DNA of 64,000 nt from NCBI GenBank assembly GCA_964611645.1, contig CAZTAO010000013.1, positions 1-64,000 on the forward strand, written 5' to 3'. A program made the translations under genes and the position numbers. The first letter of the stretch is position 1. Each line of letters starts with the position of its first letter. Origin of the DNA: CAZTAO01 sp964611645 (GTDB taxonomy: Bacteria; Armatimonadota; UBA5829). Below the pieces are notes generated by a model. It did not search any database. It saw nothing but the letters and a program-made list of their open reading frames with translations, and had not been told where the DNA came from. Positions 25,821-34,674 of the stretch are shown here, piece by piece.

Positions 25821-27269
25821 ATGCCAGGACTTTACGGACGTTTGGAGCCTTTCACGGACGCCGACTATCGCAGGCTGCACGAGGCCACGCTCTCCATCCT
25901 CGAAAAGGTCGGGCTTTACGTCGACCACCACGAGGTTCTGGAGCGCTCGAAGTTGGCTGGCGCGAGAGTGGACTTTGACACGAAGATCGTGAAGTTCCCG
26001 GGAGACCTTATCGAGTGCAATCTCAAGAATTGCAAGAACTCTCTGGACAGGCGCCCCCGACCGAAGACAATGAGGTTCAGTTGCGACGGCGGATCGGGCT
26101 TCGTGCATGATTACGAGTCCGGCAAACGGCGCGGCGCGACTGTGAAGGATTTACAGGATTTCTGCCGACTGCTGGATGCTCTTGAGAACATCGACGAAAC
26201 CAGCTTCCCTATCTTCCCCTCGGAAGTCCCCTATCTGATGCTGGACCTCGTCATCAACCGCCACACCTGGGCGAATACATTCAAAGGTGGAGGCGGCGGG
26301 CTTTCGCGCAACGGCTGCGTCTGCTTCAACATCACCCCTCCCGCCATAGACTATCTGATTAGGCTAGCGAGAGTGAAGTACCAGGCGGAAACCCGCCCGG
26401 ACGGCCACCCTCTCATCAGCGGGTTCATCGGAGCATCGTCGCCGCTCCGTTACGACGAGAGCATTTTGGAGTGCATGCTCAAGCTGGCCAAACACAAACA
26501 GGTGGTCGCCATAGGCTCCAATGTTCTCGGCGGCGCGCAGGCGCCGGTCACGCTGGCCGCAACCGTCGCGATGGAGAATGCCGAGCGGTTGGGTGGATTG
26601 TCCCTGCTGATGGCTGTTGACCCGAACGCTTACGTCTACTTCGTCAATCATCCCAGCTTCATGGACATGACCTGCGGCAACGTCGCCAACGGTTCTCCCG
26701 AGCATTCGTTGATGGCGATGTGCGCTACCGGGCTGCTGCGATGGTATGGGTTCCAGCTTATGGCTAACCATCCGGTTGTGGAGACCGGGGGGCAGTTACC
26801 GGGCACGCAGGCGGCGGTGGAAAAGGCTCTGCACGCTATGATCTCGGGGCTATCCGGAGCTTCGGGAGTGTGCGCTTGCGGGTCTTTGATGGACTCGATG
26901 AGCTATGAGCAGCTTGTTATAGATAATGAGATTGCCGGGATGGTGAAGCACTATCTTCGCGGGCTCGATATTTCCGATGAGACCATCAGGCTGGATGTGA
27001 TCGAGGAAATGGGCATCGGAGGCTCTTTCCTGGAGCACCCGAGCGTGGCGGAGAAAGTGCGGTCGGTCTACTGGCAGCCGAGCCTGTGGAACCGGCAGTG
27101 CTACAGCGAATGGTTCAGAGAAGGCGCCAAGGATGTTCTGGAAAAGGCCCACGCCAGAGTGGAGCACATACTCGCCACCCACCATCCAAGACCGCTTACC
27201 AAAGATCAGGAAGACCAGATGGACGAGATTCTCAAAGAAGCATTCCCCCTCCTCGCAGGAGGGGGTTAG
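25821..27269 (+). CDS. MttB-family corrinoid methyltransferase, non-pyrrolysine
   Basis: The 482-residue product matches the trimethylamine:corrinoid methyltransferase superfamily by length and by stretches such as LHEATLSILEKVGLYVDHHE at the start, NCVCFN-like GCVCFNITPP, GGAQAPVTLAATVAMENAE and LLMAVDP. No in-frame amber codon interrupts it, so it belongs to the non-pyrrolysine branch, some of whose members demethylate betaines. AAAGGAG precedes the ATG. The last residues FPLLAGGG and the stop codon come from a family C repeat. The next gene encodes a URO-D-family protein of the type that accepts methyl groups from corrinoids, but no corrinoid-binding protein is nearby. Confidence 0.85.
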   Translation: MPGLYGRLEPFTDADYRRLHEATLSILEKVGLYVDHHEVLERSKLAGARVDFDTKIVKFPGDLIECNLKNCKNSLDRRPRPKTMRFSCDGGSGFVHDYESGKRRGATVKDLQDFCRLLDALENIDETSFPIFPSEVPYLMLDLVINRHTWANTFKGGGGGLSRNGCVCFNITPPAIDYLIRLARVKYQAETRPDGHPLISGFIGASSPLRYDESILECMLKLAKHKQVVAIGSNVLGGAQAPVTLAATVAMENAERLGGLSLLMAVDPNAYVYFVNHPSFMDMTCGNVANGSPEHSLMAMCATGLLRWYGFQLMANHPVVETGGQLPGTQAAVEKALHAMISGLSGASGVCACGSLMDSMSYEQLVIDNEIAGMVKHYLRGLDISDETIRLDVIEEMGIGGSFLEHPSVAEKVRSVYWQPSLWNRQCYSEWFREGAKDVLEKAHARVEHILATHHPRPLTKDQEDQMDEILKEAFPLLAGGG

Positions 27270-27353
27270 GGGGCGGTTCTTCTCGCGCAAGATCATCCAA
27301 ATTTGGTACCGTAAGAGAACCTCACCCCAACCCTCCCCTGCGAGGGGAGGGAG
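27243..27353. repeat. Family C palindrome overlapping the end of the MttB-family gene
   Basis: CCCCCTCCTCGCAGGAGGG with GGGGGCGGTTCTTC at the left, and AGAACCTC and CCCTCCCCTGCGAGGGGAGG at the right. The left arm is translated as the last codons and stop of the MttB-family gene. Confidence 0.85.
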
Positions 27354-27370
27354 CAGGAATGGAGAAACGT

Positions 27371-28435
27371 ATGAACAGCAAAGAACGAGTGAGAGCAGCA
27401 GCAAGTCGAATCAGGCCGGACAGGCCGGCGACCAGTTTGCGTTGTACACCCGAAGCCTGGGAATCGCTTCGTAACTACCTGGGCGTCAAGACCAACGATG
27501 AGGTGATGGACGTTCTGGATATTGACGTTCGTCAGTTGTCCGTGCCCTTCATCGGCCCGCCGGAACGTTCGGCAATCCCGCTTGGCACCGAGGGGACCGA
27601 CTTCTGGGGCTGCCACACACGCAAGGTGCAGAACGATTTCAATGCCTACTTCGAGTTCGACTTCCACCCACTGGCTACCGCCACTTCCGTTGCCGATGTC
27701 GAAGCGCACGACTGGCCGAGCCTGGACTGGTGGGACTATTCCGCCGTCCCGGGTCTTATCGCCAAGATCAATGAGAAGCAGCCAAGATCGGTTTCATTCT
27801 TCCACGGCGGCGCGTTCGAGACTCCCTGGTACATTCGCGGGATGGAGGCGTTTCTTGCGGACCTCTACGAGAACCCGGAGATTGCCGACGCAATCTGCAG
27901 CCACGTGGAGAGTTACTACCGCGAGCGAGCGCTGCGTGTGGTGGAGCTTGTGGGCCATGACATCGATATCACGTACTCCGGCGGCGATATCGGCTCCCAG
28001 AGGGGAATGATGATAAGCCCTGCTATATGGCGCGAGCGCATCAAACCATACACCGGACGGCTGATCTCCACGTTCAAGAACATGGGCTACATCACTTTCT
28101 ACCACTCCTGCGGCTCGCTGGTTCCTGTGATAGACGACCTGATAGAGGTCGGGCTGGACCTGCTGGACCCGATCCAGCCCACAGCCGCCGGTATGTCTCC
28201 GGAGGAGTTGTTTCCACAGTTCGGTGACAGGCTCTCGTTCCACGGAGGCATTGACGAAGTCAACCTGCTCCCCCACGCCACAGCCGCGGAGGTCTACGCG
28301 GAAACGACCCGTATCATCGACATCCTTGGCCAGAACGGCGGATACATAGTAGCACCGTCCCACATGGTCCAGGGAGACACCCCACCGGAGAACGTAGTGG
28401 CGATATATGATGCCGCGAGGGATTATCGATGGTAG
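27371..28435 (+). CDS. Uroporphyrinogen decarboxylase (URO-D) family protein
   Basis: The 354-residue product has the URO-D fold shared by haem-pathway HemE and the cobamide methyltransferases MtaA/MtbA/CmuC. It shows a YHSCGSLVPVIDDLIE stretch in which His and Cys could bind zinc, and FHGGIDEVNLLPH later. The HemE N-terminal arginine substrate motif is absent, so haem synthesis is unlikely. Paired with the MttB-family gene it may accept or donate methyl groups, which is an inference. I start at ATG 27371, with GGAG six bases upstream; ATG 27359 and longer starts run into the family C repeat. It overlaps the next frame by a few bases. Confidence 0.8.
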   Translation: MNSKERVRAAASRIRPDRPATSLRCTPEAWESLRNYLGVKTNDEVMDVLDIDVRQLSVPFIGPPERSAIPLGTEGTDFWGCHTRKVQNDFNAYFEFDFHPLATATSVADVEAHDWPSLDWWDYSAVPGLIAKINEKQPRSVSFFHGGAFETPWYIRGMEAFLADLYENPEIADAICSHVESYYRERALRVVELVGHDIDITYSGGDIGSQRGMMISPAIWRERIKPYTGRLISTFKNMGYITFYHSCGSLVPVIDDLIEVGLDLLDPIQPTAAGMSPEELFPQFGDRLSFHGGIDEVNLLPHATAAEVYAETTRIIDILGQNGGYIVAPSHMVQGDTPPENVVAIYDAARDYRW

Positions 28436-29463
28436 GCGATGGCGGAGAGCAGAGGGGCGAAAGCCTGCTCGGCTCCTCAGCTTCTCAGCCCTCTGCTTTT
28501 TCGATTCACTGCTCGTCCTGCCCGCTTTCAGACGCCGACGGCAGCCGGGCGCTTTGGTTTCTGGAGGGGGCATTCGGGGTCGAGAGCGACATCTACCTTG
28601 GCCCGACTATGAAGGGGCTGTATGAAGACCAGTCGCGGAACTGGTTCTTCTGGACCGAGAGCCAAGGCAAGATAGTCTCCATCTGTTGGTACATCCAGCC
28701 GGACGATGACCCCTCACTTAGCTGCTTTGGGGAAGTCTACACCGCGCCTGAATATCGCGGCAAGGGACTGGCGAAGGAACTCAACGGGTTTGCTGTCCAG
28801 CATTTCGAGCAGTCCGGCGGAAAGCTGATGATGCTGGCCACTGGCAACCCCGTGGCCGCGAAACTGTACGGCAGCCTTGGTTTTGTGGCGTACCCTGAAG
28901 GCTTCATGCGAAGGCTCACTCCAGGCTGTGAGAGCTTCTTGCAGGATTACTTCGCGGTTGGTGAGATCAAAACACGCCAGGTGCGTTACGGCGATATGCC
29001 CCGGGTGGTCGTGCTGCTGAACGAACCCAACCCCTGGGTTTCCGCATGCGTGTCCGCCGGAATCTACTCGCCCAACTGGTATCGCCACAACCGCTGCGGA
29101 AGCCTGTTTGCCCCGCTCTGGCGGCGGACGAAGGGGTTGTGGCTGGGCATGTATAGCCAAAGCGGCGCGATGGTCGGCTATGTTACAATGGAGCCGGCCT
29201 GTTCGATGGACACGCCCGGCCACGTTATTCTGGACATGTTCATGCACCCTGCGTTCGTAGGAAACGCGGGTACGCTGCTCCAAGCGGCGATGCATTGGGG
29301 TCGGGAGCAGGGGATTGCCTCCTACGGCGCGTATCTGGCGCAGGCGGACGCAGAGAAAACCGCTTTCTTCGAACAGGCGGGCTTCTCGCCAAAGACAAAA
29401 GGCGCATGGGACATCCGGCTGGGAGAACAGACCTTGCCGGTTGATTATTGGCACATAGATTGA
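28429..29463 (+). CDS. Tandem GNAT-fold acetyltransferase-like protein
   Basis: The 344-residue frame encodes two GNAT-like halves. The first has the acetyl-CoA pyrophosphate loop RGKGLA at residues 110-115 in VYTAPEYRGKGLAKEL. The second has HPAFVGNAGTLLQAA in the matching place, where the loop is degenerate. Homology-like sequence begins only near residue 33 (LSDADGSRALWF). The first 32 residues are translated from a family G repeat, so the ATG at 28429 may be a substitute start; ATG 28609 would remove part of the fold. The start overlaps the stop of the URO-D gene. Substrate unknown. Confidence 0.65.
   Translation: MVGDGGEQRGESLLGSSASQPSAFSIHCSSCPLSDADGSRALWFLEGAFGVESDIYLGPTMKGLYEDQSRNWFFWTESQGKIVSICWYIQPDDDPSLSCFGEVYTAPEYRGKGLAKELNGFAVQHFEQSGGKLMMLATGNPVAAKLYGSLGFVAYPEGFMRRLTPGCESFLQDYFAVGEIKTRQVRYGDMPRVVVLLNEPNPWVSACVSAGIYSPNWYRHNRCGSLFAPLWRRTKGLWLGMYSQSGAMVGYVTMEPACSMDTPGHVILDMFMHPAFVGNAGTLLQAAMHWGREQGIASYGAYLAQADAEKTAFFEQAGFSPKTKGAWDIRLGEQTLPVDYWHID
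28438..28520. repeat. Family G low-complexity repeat inside the GNAT gene start
   Basis: GCGGAGAGCAGAGGGGCGA faces GGCTCCTCAGCTTCTCAGCC and CCTCTGCTTT. It resembles 25734-25802 and lies within the first 32 codons of the GNAT frame. Confidence 0.6.
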
Positions 29464-29479
29464 GCAATGGAGGACCCAA

Positions 29480-31864
29480 ATGAGGATTCGTACAGCGTGG
29501 CTTGTGATCGCGCTTTTCGCCGTGAGTTGTGCAGCGTGTTTCAGCGCAACCAAGCCGAAGAACTACTCCGGGGAAATGATCCGCATTCCAGCCGGATCAT
29601 TCCTGATGGGGAACTCCGAAGTTGGAGACGACCTCAGACTGGGTCAGCCGGAGGAGTTACCGCAGCACTCCGTGTATCTTGGCGACTACTACATAGGCAA
29701 GTACGAGGTCACCCGGGGCGAGTATCGCAAGTTCATCGATGCCGGAGGTTACTCAAACCCCGCCTACTGGTCCAAAGACGGGTGGAAGTGGAAGGAGTCG
29801 GTCAAGCGCACCCAGCCCGACTTCTGGGCCGCGGACCAGAATTTCGCAACGGGTACATTCACCCAGACAGACAACCACCCAGTGGTCGGAGTCAGCTACT
29901 ATGAGGCCGAGTCATTCTGCAAGTGGGCGGGCGGGCACTTGCCCACTCAGGCGCAGTGGGAGAAGGCCGCGCGGTGGAGCGGAAAGTCATCCAATGTCTA
30001 CCCGTGGGGCAATACTTGGGATGTCGAGAAGTGCAACACCTACATGGACAAGAACCCCGCAGGCGGCTACGGAACCTATCGCACAACCCCAGTCGGCAGC
30101 TACCCGGATGGCGCAAGCCCTTACGGCTGCATGGATATGGCCGGCAATGTGCGGGAGTGGTGCAGGGACTGGTACAAGTCATACCCCAAAAGCAAGAAGC
30201 CATTCGATTACACGAATGTCTATTACGTCCTGCGGGGCGGCAGTTGGTACTACAATGCGGGAGACGGCAACAATAATGGAGGAGACACCATATTCTCCTG
30301 CCGGAGCGGTTCCCGCGGCAGCAACCGCCTCCCTTACGGCAGCAACTACGATTACGGCTTCCGGATGGCTGCGGGAGCGCCCGGAGCGGGCACTGACAAC
30401 TCTCGGATCAAGGGGAGAGCAACTATGAGCAAGACAGACAAATCGCGCGGGAGAGTTATCTACAACCTCGATTGCAGCGAGTTCTTTGTTGGCACATTCG
30501 GCGGGGTAGTGCCGGAGAGTATAGACAAGCTCGTCGATGAACACGCCGCCGCGGGCGTTACCGATATGTTCATCAACGTATGCTCCCAGAAGACCAACTA
30601 CCGCAGCGACGTGTGGGAGTCGTACTGGGACGGCTACGACCCGAGTCTCGGCGATAACCAGCCGTTCTTTGCAGGGCTGGATCTGGTCAACCGACCCTGG
30701 GACACCACGTTCTACATAAACACATATCTCCTATACAAGCAGGGCTGTGACTACCCGCAGCGAATGATCGACCGGAGCAGGAGCAAAGGGGTGGCGCCGT
30801 GGATATCGATCCGGATGAACGATTCGCACGAGCCGGACAACCCCAAGCACCCGCTGCACGCAACGCTGTGGAGACAGCATCCGGAGTGGTGGCTCTCCAA
30901 TGGAGGATACGACTTTGAACAGCCGATAGTGCGGGATTACTACATGAAGCTGATCAAGGAAGTCTGCTCGCGCTACGATGTGGACGGTCTGGAACTCGAC
31001 TACGAGCGCTTCTGGCTCTACTTCCGCCCCGGTCGGGAACACGAAGGCGCGAAGCTGATGGACGCGTTCATGAAAGAAGCGAGAGCAGTAACTCGGCAGG
31101 CTGAGAAGCGGCTGAAGCACCCCGTCCAGCTTGCGGTGCGGGTTCCGACAACCCCCTGGATCGCACGAAGGCACGGCCTGGACGCGGTTGCGTGGGCGCA
31201 GGCAGGGCTTGTGGATATGATAATTGCATCACCGTTCTGGATGTCGATGTGCAGCGATATTCCCATCGAGACCTGGAAAGGCGCACTCCTTGGCACAGAC
31301 GTGAAGGTTGCGGTCAGCCAGGAAGACGGCATCAACTCCGGCGGATCGGGCAGGCGGACAGGCACCCCTGAGGAGGTGCGGGGGATAATGCTGAGCGGTC
31401 TGCAACGCGGGGCGGATGCGGCATATTTCTTCAACCTCTTTACCGGGCCTTACCACGAGTGGCCTCACGCGGTTTACTACCAGTTACTCAAGGACAGCGG
31501 CGACTATAACGCCCTCCGCGCCGCTCCCAGGAGACACGCGGTTACCATCACCCACCCGTGGTCGGCAGGCGAGCCAGGCAGCGACAAGTACCTGCCCTAC
31601 ACCGGCACGGCCGGCGTGTTCCGAATACACATCGGGCCCAAACCGCTGGCGAACCAGAAGGCGTCGGTGGAGCTCGGTGTGGAGAAGCCTGAACAGCAGC
31701 CGGAAGTATTGGTCAACAGCGCCGTCTGCCCGTGGTCCCGAACAGAGGGCAACCGGCAGGTATACGACGTGCCGGCAGAAGCGCTGAACGAAGGATACAA
31801 CCTGGTCGAAGTGAACTCCCAGCAGCCTGTCACCCTCACATGGGTAGAGATCGGCGTGCGGTGA
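29480..31864 (+). CDS. Exported FGE/SUMF1-like domain fused to glycoside-hydrolase-like barrel, copy 1
   Basis: The 794-residue product has a signal peptide (RIRTAWLVIALFAVSCAACFSA). Residues about 30-300 form an FGE-sulfatase (SUMF1) fold: IPAGSFLMGN, YYIGKYEVTRGEYRKFIDAGG, HPVVGVSYYEAESFCKWAGG, LPTQAQWEKAARW and NVREWCRDW, ending YGFRMA. Active formylglycine-generating enzymes need a C-x4-C pair near the end; here only Cys274 (FSCRSGSR) remains. Residues about 325-720 form a glycoside-hydrolase-like TIM barrel with VDGLELDYERFWLYFRPG (Glu505 candidate acid) and AVRVPTTPWIA. A C-terminal beta domain ends in TLTWVEIGVR. GGAGG precedes the ATG. It is the first of four tandem paralogues. Confidence 0.8.
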   Translation: MRIRTAWLVIALFAVSCAACFSATKPKNYSGEMIRIPAGSFLMGNSEVGDDLRLGQPEELPQHSVYLGDYYIGKYEVTRGEYRKFIDAGGYSNPAYWSKDGWKWKESVKRTQPDFWAADQNFATGTFTQTDNHPVVGVSYYEAESFCKWAGGHLPTQAQWEKAARWSGKSSNVYPWGNTWDVEKCNTYMDKNPAGGYGTYRTTPVGSYPDGASPYGCMDMAGNVREWCRDWYKSYPKSKKPFDYTNVYYVLRGGSWYYNAGDGNNNGGDTIFSCRSGSRGSNRLPYGSNYDYGFRMAAGAPGAGTDNSRIKGRATMSKTDKSRGRVIYNLDCSEFFVGTFGGVVPESIDKLVDEHAAAGVTDMFINVCSQKTNYRSDVWESYWDGYDPSLGDNQPFFAGLDLVNRPWDTTFYINTYLLYKQGCDYPQRMIDRSRSKGVAPWISIRMNDSHEPDNPKHPLHATLWRQHPEWWLSNGGYDFEQPIVRDYYMKLIKEVCSRYDVDGLELDYERFWLYFRPGREHEGAKLMDAFMKEARAVTRQAEKRLKHPVQLAVRVPTTPWIARRHGLDAVAWAQAGLVDMIIASPFWMSMCSDIPIETWKGALLGTDVKVAVSQEDGINSGGSGRRTGTPEEVRGIMLSGLQRGADAAYFFNLFTGPYHEWPHAVYYQLLKDSGDYNALRAAPRRHAVTITHPWSAGEPGSDKYLPYTGTAGVFRIHIGPKPLANQKASVELGVEKPEQQPEVLVNSAVCPWSRTEGNRQVYDVPAEALNEGYNLVEVNSQQPVTLTWVEIGVR

Positions 31865-31902
31865 CGGGTTGGCACGCGATTGATACGACACGAAGGAGTG
31901 AG

Positions 31903-34521
31903 ATGAAGATTTCTGCAGTATGGTCGCAAGGTGTTTCGGGACTTGAGCGCAGCGGAAGTCCCGAAACTAGCGTGCCACTGGGCATCGTTTCGGGATTTCC
32001 GGAGCGGATGAATGGCCAGTGGGGAAGCCGATGCACAGTGCTCGCTCCTCAAATCCCGAAACACCGGGGCGTGGCGCTATGGTTTGTGATCGCGCTTATT
32101 GCCGTGAGCGCAGCGTGTTTTGCCGCACCTTCGGTCTCGAAGCCGAGGAACTACTCCGGGGAGATGATCTTCATCCCTGCCGGGTCTTTCCTGATGGGGA
32201 ACTCCGGCGCTGGAGACGATGCCACGGAGGCCCAGCAGGAAGAGCTTCCCAGGCATTCGGTGATTCTTGGCGGTTACTACATCGGCAAATACGAAGTAAC
32301 CAGGGGCGAGTATCGGAAGTTCATCGATGCCGGCGGATACGCCAACCAGGCTTTCTGGTCCAAAGATGGATGGCAGTGGAAGACATCGGGCAAACGCGCT
32401 CAGCCTGATTATTGGGCGGAGAACCAGAACTGGGGCACTGGAGAGTTCGCTCAGGCAGACAGCCACCCCGTGGTTGGTGTCAGCTACTATGAAGCCGAGG
32501 CTTTCTGCAAGTGGGCCGGCGGTCATTTGCCCACCGAGGCGCAGTGGGAAAAAGCCGCACGGTGGAATGGGAAGTCTGCAAACGTCTATCCCTGGGGCAA
32601 CACGTGGGACAGGGAGAAGTGCAACAACTACCTGGACAAGAACCCCGCGGGCGGCTACGGGCTATTCAGAACAACCCCGGTGGGCAGCTATCCCGACGGC
32701 GCAAGCCCATACGGATGCGTGGACATGGCGGGCAATGCGCGGGAATGGTGCCAGGACTGGTACAAGTCCTACCCCAAGAGCGCGAAGCCATTCGATTTCA
32801 CCAATGTCTACCGTGTCCTGCGGGGTGGCGGCTGGTACTACAACCCGGGAGACGGCGCGAACAAAGGGGACAGATTCAACTACTGCCGCAGCGGCTACCG
32901 GGGCAGCGATCGGCTCCCGTACGGCAGCAACTACGACTACGGGTTCCGGATGGCCGCCGGAGCACCTGGAGCAGGCGCGTGGGCAGTTGAAGTCAAGGCC
33001 AAACCAATCTCCATCAAAACAGGCGCGTCAAAGGGCCGGGTGATCTACAACCTGGATTGCAGCGAGATGTTCATGGGCAAGTTCGGCCCGGCGGTTCCTG
33101 AGACTATAGACAAGTTCGTGGACGACCACGCCGCAGCCGGTGTCACGGACCTGTTCATCAATGTCAACGCCCAGCGCGTCAACTACCACAGCAGCGCGTG
33201 GGAGTCCTATTGGGACGGTTACGACCCGGACGCCGGTGACAAACAGCCGTTCTTTGAGGGGATAGACTTTGTAAACCGCCCCTGGGACACCCTGTTCTAC
33301 ATAAACACATATCTCATCTACAAGCAGGGCTGTGACTATCCCAGGCGGATGATTGACAGGGCGCGGCGAGACGGGGTGCGGCCGTGGATATCATTCAGGA
33401 TGAACGATGCCGAAGAATCCCACATTCCACACTATCCCGGCCACAGCACGTTCTGGGAGTCACACCCGGACTGGCGGCTATCCAGCGGTGGTCTCGACTA
33501 CGGGCGGCCCGAGGTTCGTGACTACTACCTGAAGCTGATTATGGAAGTGTGCTCTCGCTACGACGTCGATGGCATCGAACTCGATTACCAGCGCACCAGC
33601 CCCTACTTCCTGCCGGGACGCGAGCACGACGGCGCAGAGCTGATGACTGCGTTCGTCGAGCAGGCAAGGACAGCCACACGCGAAGCGGCGAAACGGCTGA
33701 AGCACCCGGTCAAGTTGGCGGTGCGGGTGCAATCTACCCCATGGATTGCCCGTCGTAATGGGCTGGAGGCGGTATACTGGGCGAAGACCGGGCTTGTAGA
33801 CCTGATCATTGTTTCGCCGTTCTGGCCCTCGATCAACGGCGACATGCCCATCGAAACCTGGAAAGGGATGCTCATCGGCACCAAAGTGCCTGTTGCATTT
33901 GGCCTCGAAGGCGGAATGCAGGCGGGAACCAGTGGTTACCGCGTTTCAACGCCCGAAGAGGTACGTGGAGCGGCGCTGAGCGGGCTACACCGGGGAGCCG
34001 ACGATATCTACTTCTTTAACCTGTTTACCAATCCGCTCTCCGCCTGGCCTCGCCCGGATTATTATAGCGTGTTAAGGGATGCGGGTTCCTATACCACGCT
34101 TGCCTTCCAGCCGCGCCGCCATCCTGTAACGATCACTATCCCTTGGGCAACCGGTGAGCCTGGCCCGCAGGCTTCCTTTGTCTATGGGATTCTGTCAGCG
34201 AGCGCTCTGCCATATTCCGGCAATAGCGGCGTCTTCCGAACTCACATCGGCCCGAAGCCGACCCAGACGCAACGGGCGCAGGTGGAACTGGTGACGGCAA
34301 ACGATGAACAGAGGCCGGACGTGAAGGTAAACGGAATCCCCTGCCCGTGGTCGCGCCTCGCGGAGCCGGAACACATCACAGCAGCGGGATGGAAAGGCCC
34401 GGAGGCAAAGCGCCAGGTCTATGACATCCCAACAAATCTATTGGCTGACGGCTACAACCTGATAGAGGTAAGCGCGAAGGAGCCAATAATGCTGATGTGG
34501 GTAGAGATTTCGGTGAGGTGA
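31903..34521 (+). CDS. Exported FGE/SUMF1-like domain fused to glycoside-hydrolase-like barrel, copy 2
   Basis: The 872-residue frame is a paralogue of 29480 with the same domain order: FGE-like domain (IPAGSFLMGN to YGFRMA, single Cys328) and barrel (DVDGIELDYQRTSPYF). The start ATG 31903 has AAGGAG upstream and the first seven codons match copy 1 (MKISAVW against MRIRTAW). A 53-codon insertion then carries family E repeat sequence before the hydrophobic part WFVIALIAVSAACFA resumes. The frame stays open. If this start is used the signal peptide would be split by about 53 extra residues; a GTG at 32070 is an alternative start that would restore a short leader without positive charge. Barrel Glu in ELDY is retained. 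Confidence 0.75.
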   Translation: MKISAVWSQGVSGLERSGSPETSVPLGIVSGFPERMNGQWGSRCTVLAPQIPKHRGVALWFVIALIAVSAACFAAPSVSKPRNYSGEMIFIPAGSFLMGNSGAGDDATEAQQEELPRHSVILGGYYIGKYEVTRGEYRKFIDAGGYANQAFWSKDGWQWKTSGKRAQPDYWAENQNWGTGEFAQADSHPVVGVSYYEAEAFCKWAGGHLPTEAQWEKAARWNGKSANVYPWGNTWDREKCNNYLDKNPAGGYGLFRTTPVGSYPDGASPYGCVDMAGNAREWCQDWYKSYPKSAKPFDFTNVYRVLRGGGWYYNPGDGANKGDRFNYCRSGYRGSDRLPYGSNYDYGFRMAAGAPGAGAWAVEVKAKPISIKTGASKGRVIYNLDCSEMFMGKFGPAVPETIDKFVDDHAAAGVTDLFINVNAQRVNYHSSAWESYWDGYDPDAGDKQPFFEGIDFVNRPWDTLFYINTYLIYKQGCDYPRRMIDRARRDGVRPWISFRMNDAEESHIPHYPGHSTFWESHPDWRLSSGGLDYGRPEVRDYYLKLIMEVCSRYDVDGIELDYQRTSPYFLPGREHDGAELMTAFVEQARTATREAAKRLKHPVKLAVRVQSTPWIARRNGLEAVYWAKTGLVDLIIVSPFWPSINGDMPIETWKGMLIGTKVPVAFGLEGGMQAGTSGYRVSTPEEVRGAALSGLHRGADDIYFFNLFTNPLSAWPRPDYYSVLRDAGSYTTLAFQPRRHPVTITIPWATGEPGPQASFVYGILSASALPYSGNSGVFRTHIGPKPTQTQRAQVELVTANDEQRPDVKVNGIPCPWSRLAEPEHITAAGWKGPEAKRQVYDIPTNLLADGYNLIEVSAKEPIMLMWVEISVR
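31930..32065. repeat. Palindromic MITE-like element, family E, inside a signal peptide
   Basis: The element is 136 bases with perfect 12-base terminal inverted repeats GGTGTTTCGGGA (31930-31941) and TCCCGAAACACC (32054-32065). Inside are a hairpin GTTTCGGGACTT / AAGTCCCGAAAC (31933-31966) and a second arm pair GTTTCGGGATTT / AAATCCCGAAAC (31987-32062). TATGG occurs on both sides (31919-31923 and 32078-32082), a possible 5-base target duplication though not directly abutting the arms. Confidence 0.8.
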
Positions 34522-34549
34522 TGAGCGTAACTAACCGAGACAGCGGTTT

Positions 34550-34642
34550 GTTTCGACTCCGTGTATCGGTTCGTTTCGACTCCGCTCAACGAACAGTTCG
34601 CTGGTACGGCGCAGAGATCCGCTGGTTGAGCGGAGTCGAAAC
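34550..34642. repeat. Palindromic repeat, family D
   Basis: GTTTCGACTCC at 34550, GTTTCGACTCCGCTCAACGA at 34573 and the mirrored GGTTGAGCGGAGTCGAAAC at 34624-34642. The same element as a perfect hairpin is at 42378-42427. Confidence 0.85.
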
Positions 34643-34674
34643 CAGAAAGCACCTTAATGCAAGGGAGATTGATC

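Noticed and set aside
25821..27269. Pyrrolysine-containing trimethylamine methyltransferase
   Set aside because: The frame has no in-frame amber codon and no pylT-like or pyl genes are in the window.
27371..28435. HemE (haem biosynthesis uroporphyrinogen decarboxylase)
   Set aside because: The N-terminal Arg-rich substrate motif is absent and the neighbour is an MttB-family gene; the URO-D fold is shared by methyltransferases.
29480..34521. Active formylglycine-generating enzyme
   Set aside because: The FGE fold is present but the C-x4-C active-site pair is reduced to one Cys in both copies, and no sulfatase is found in the window.
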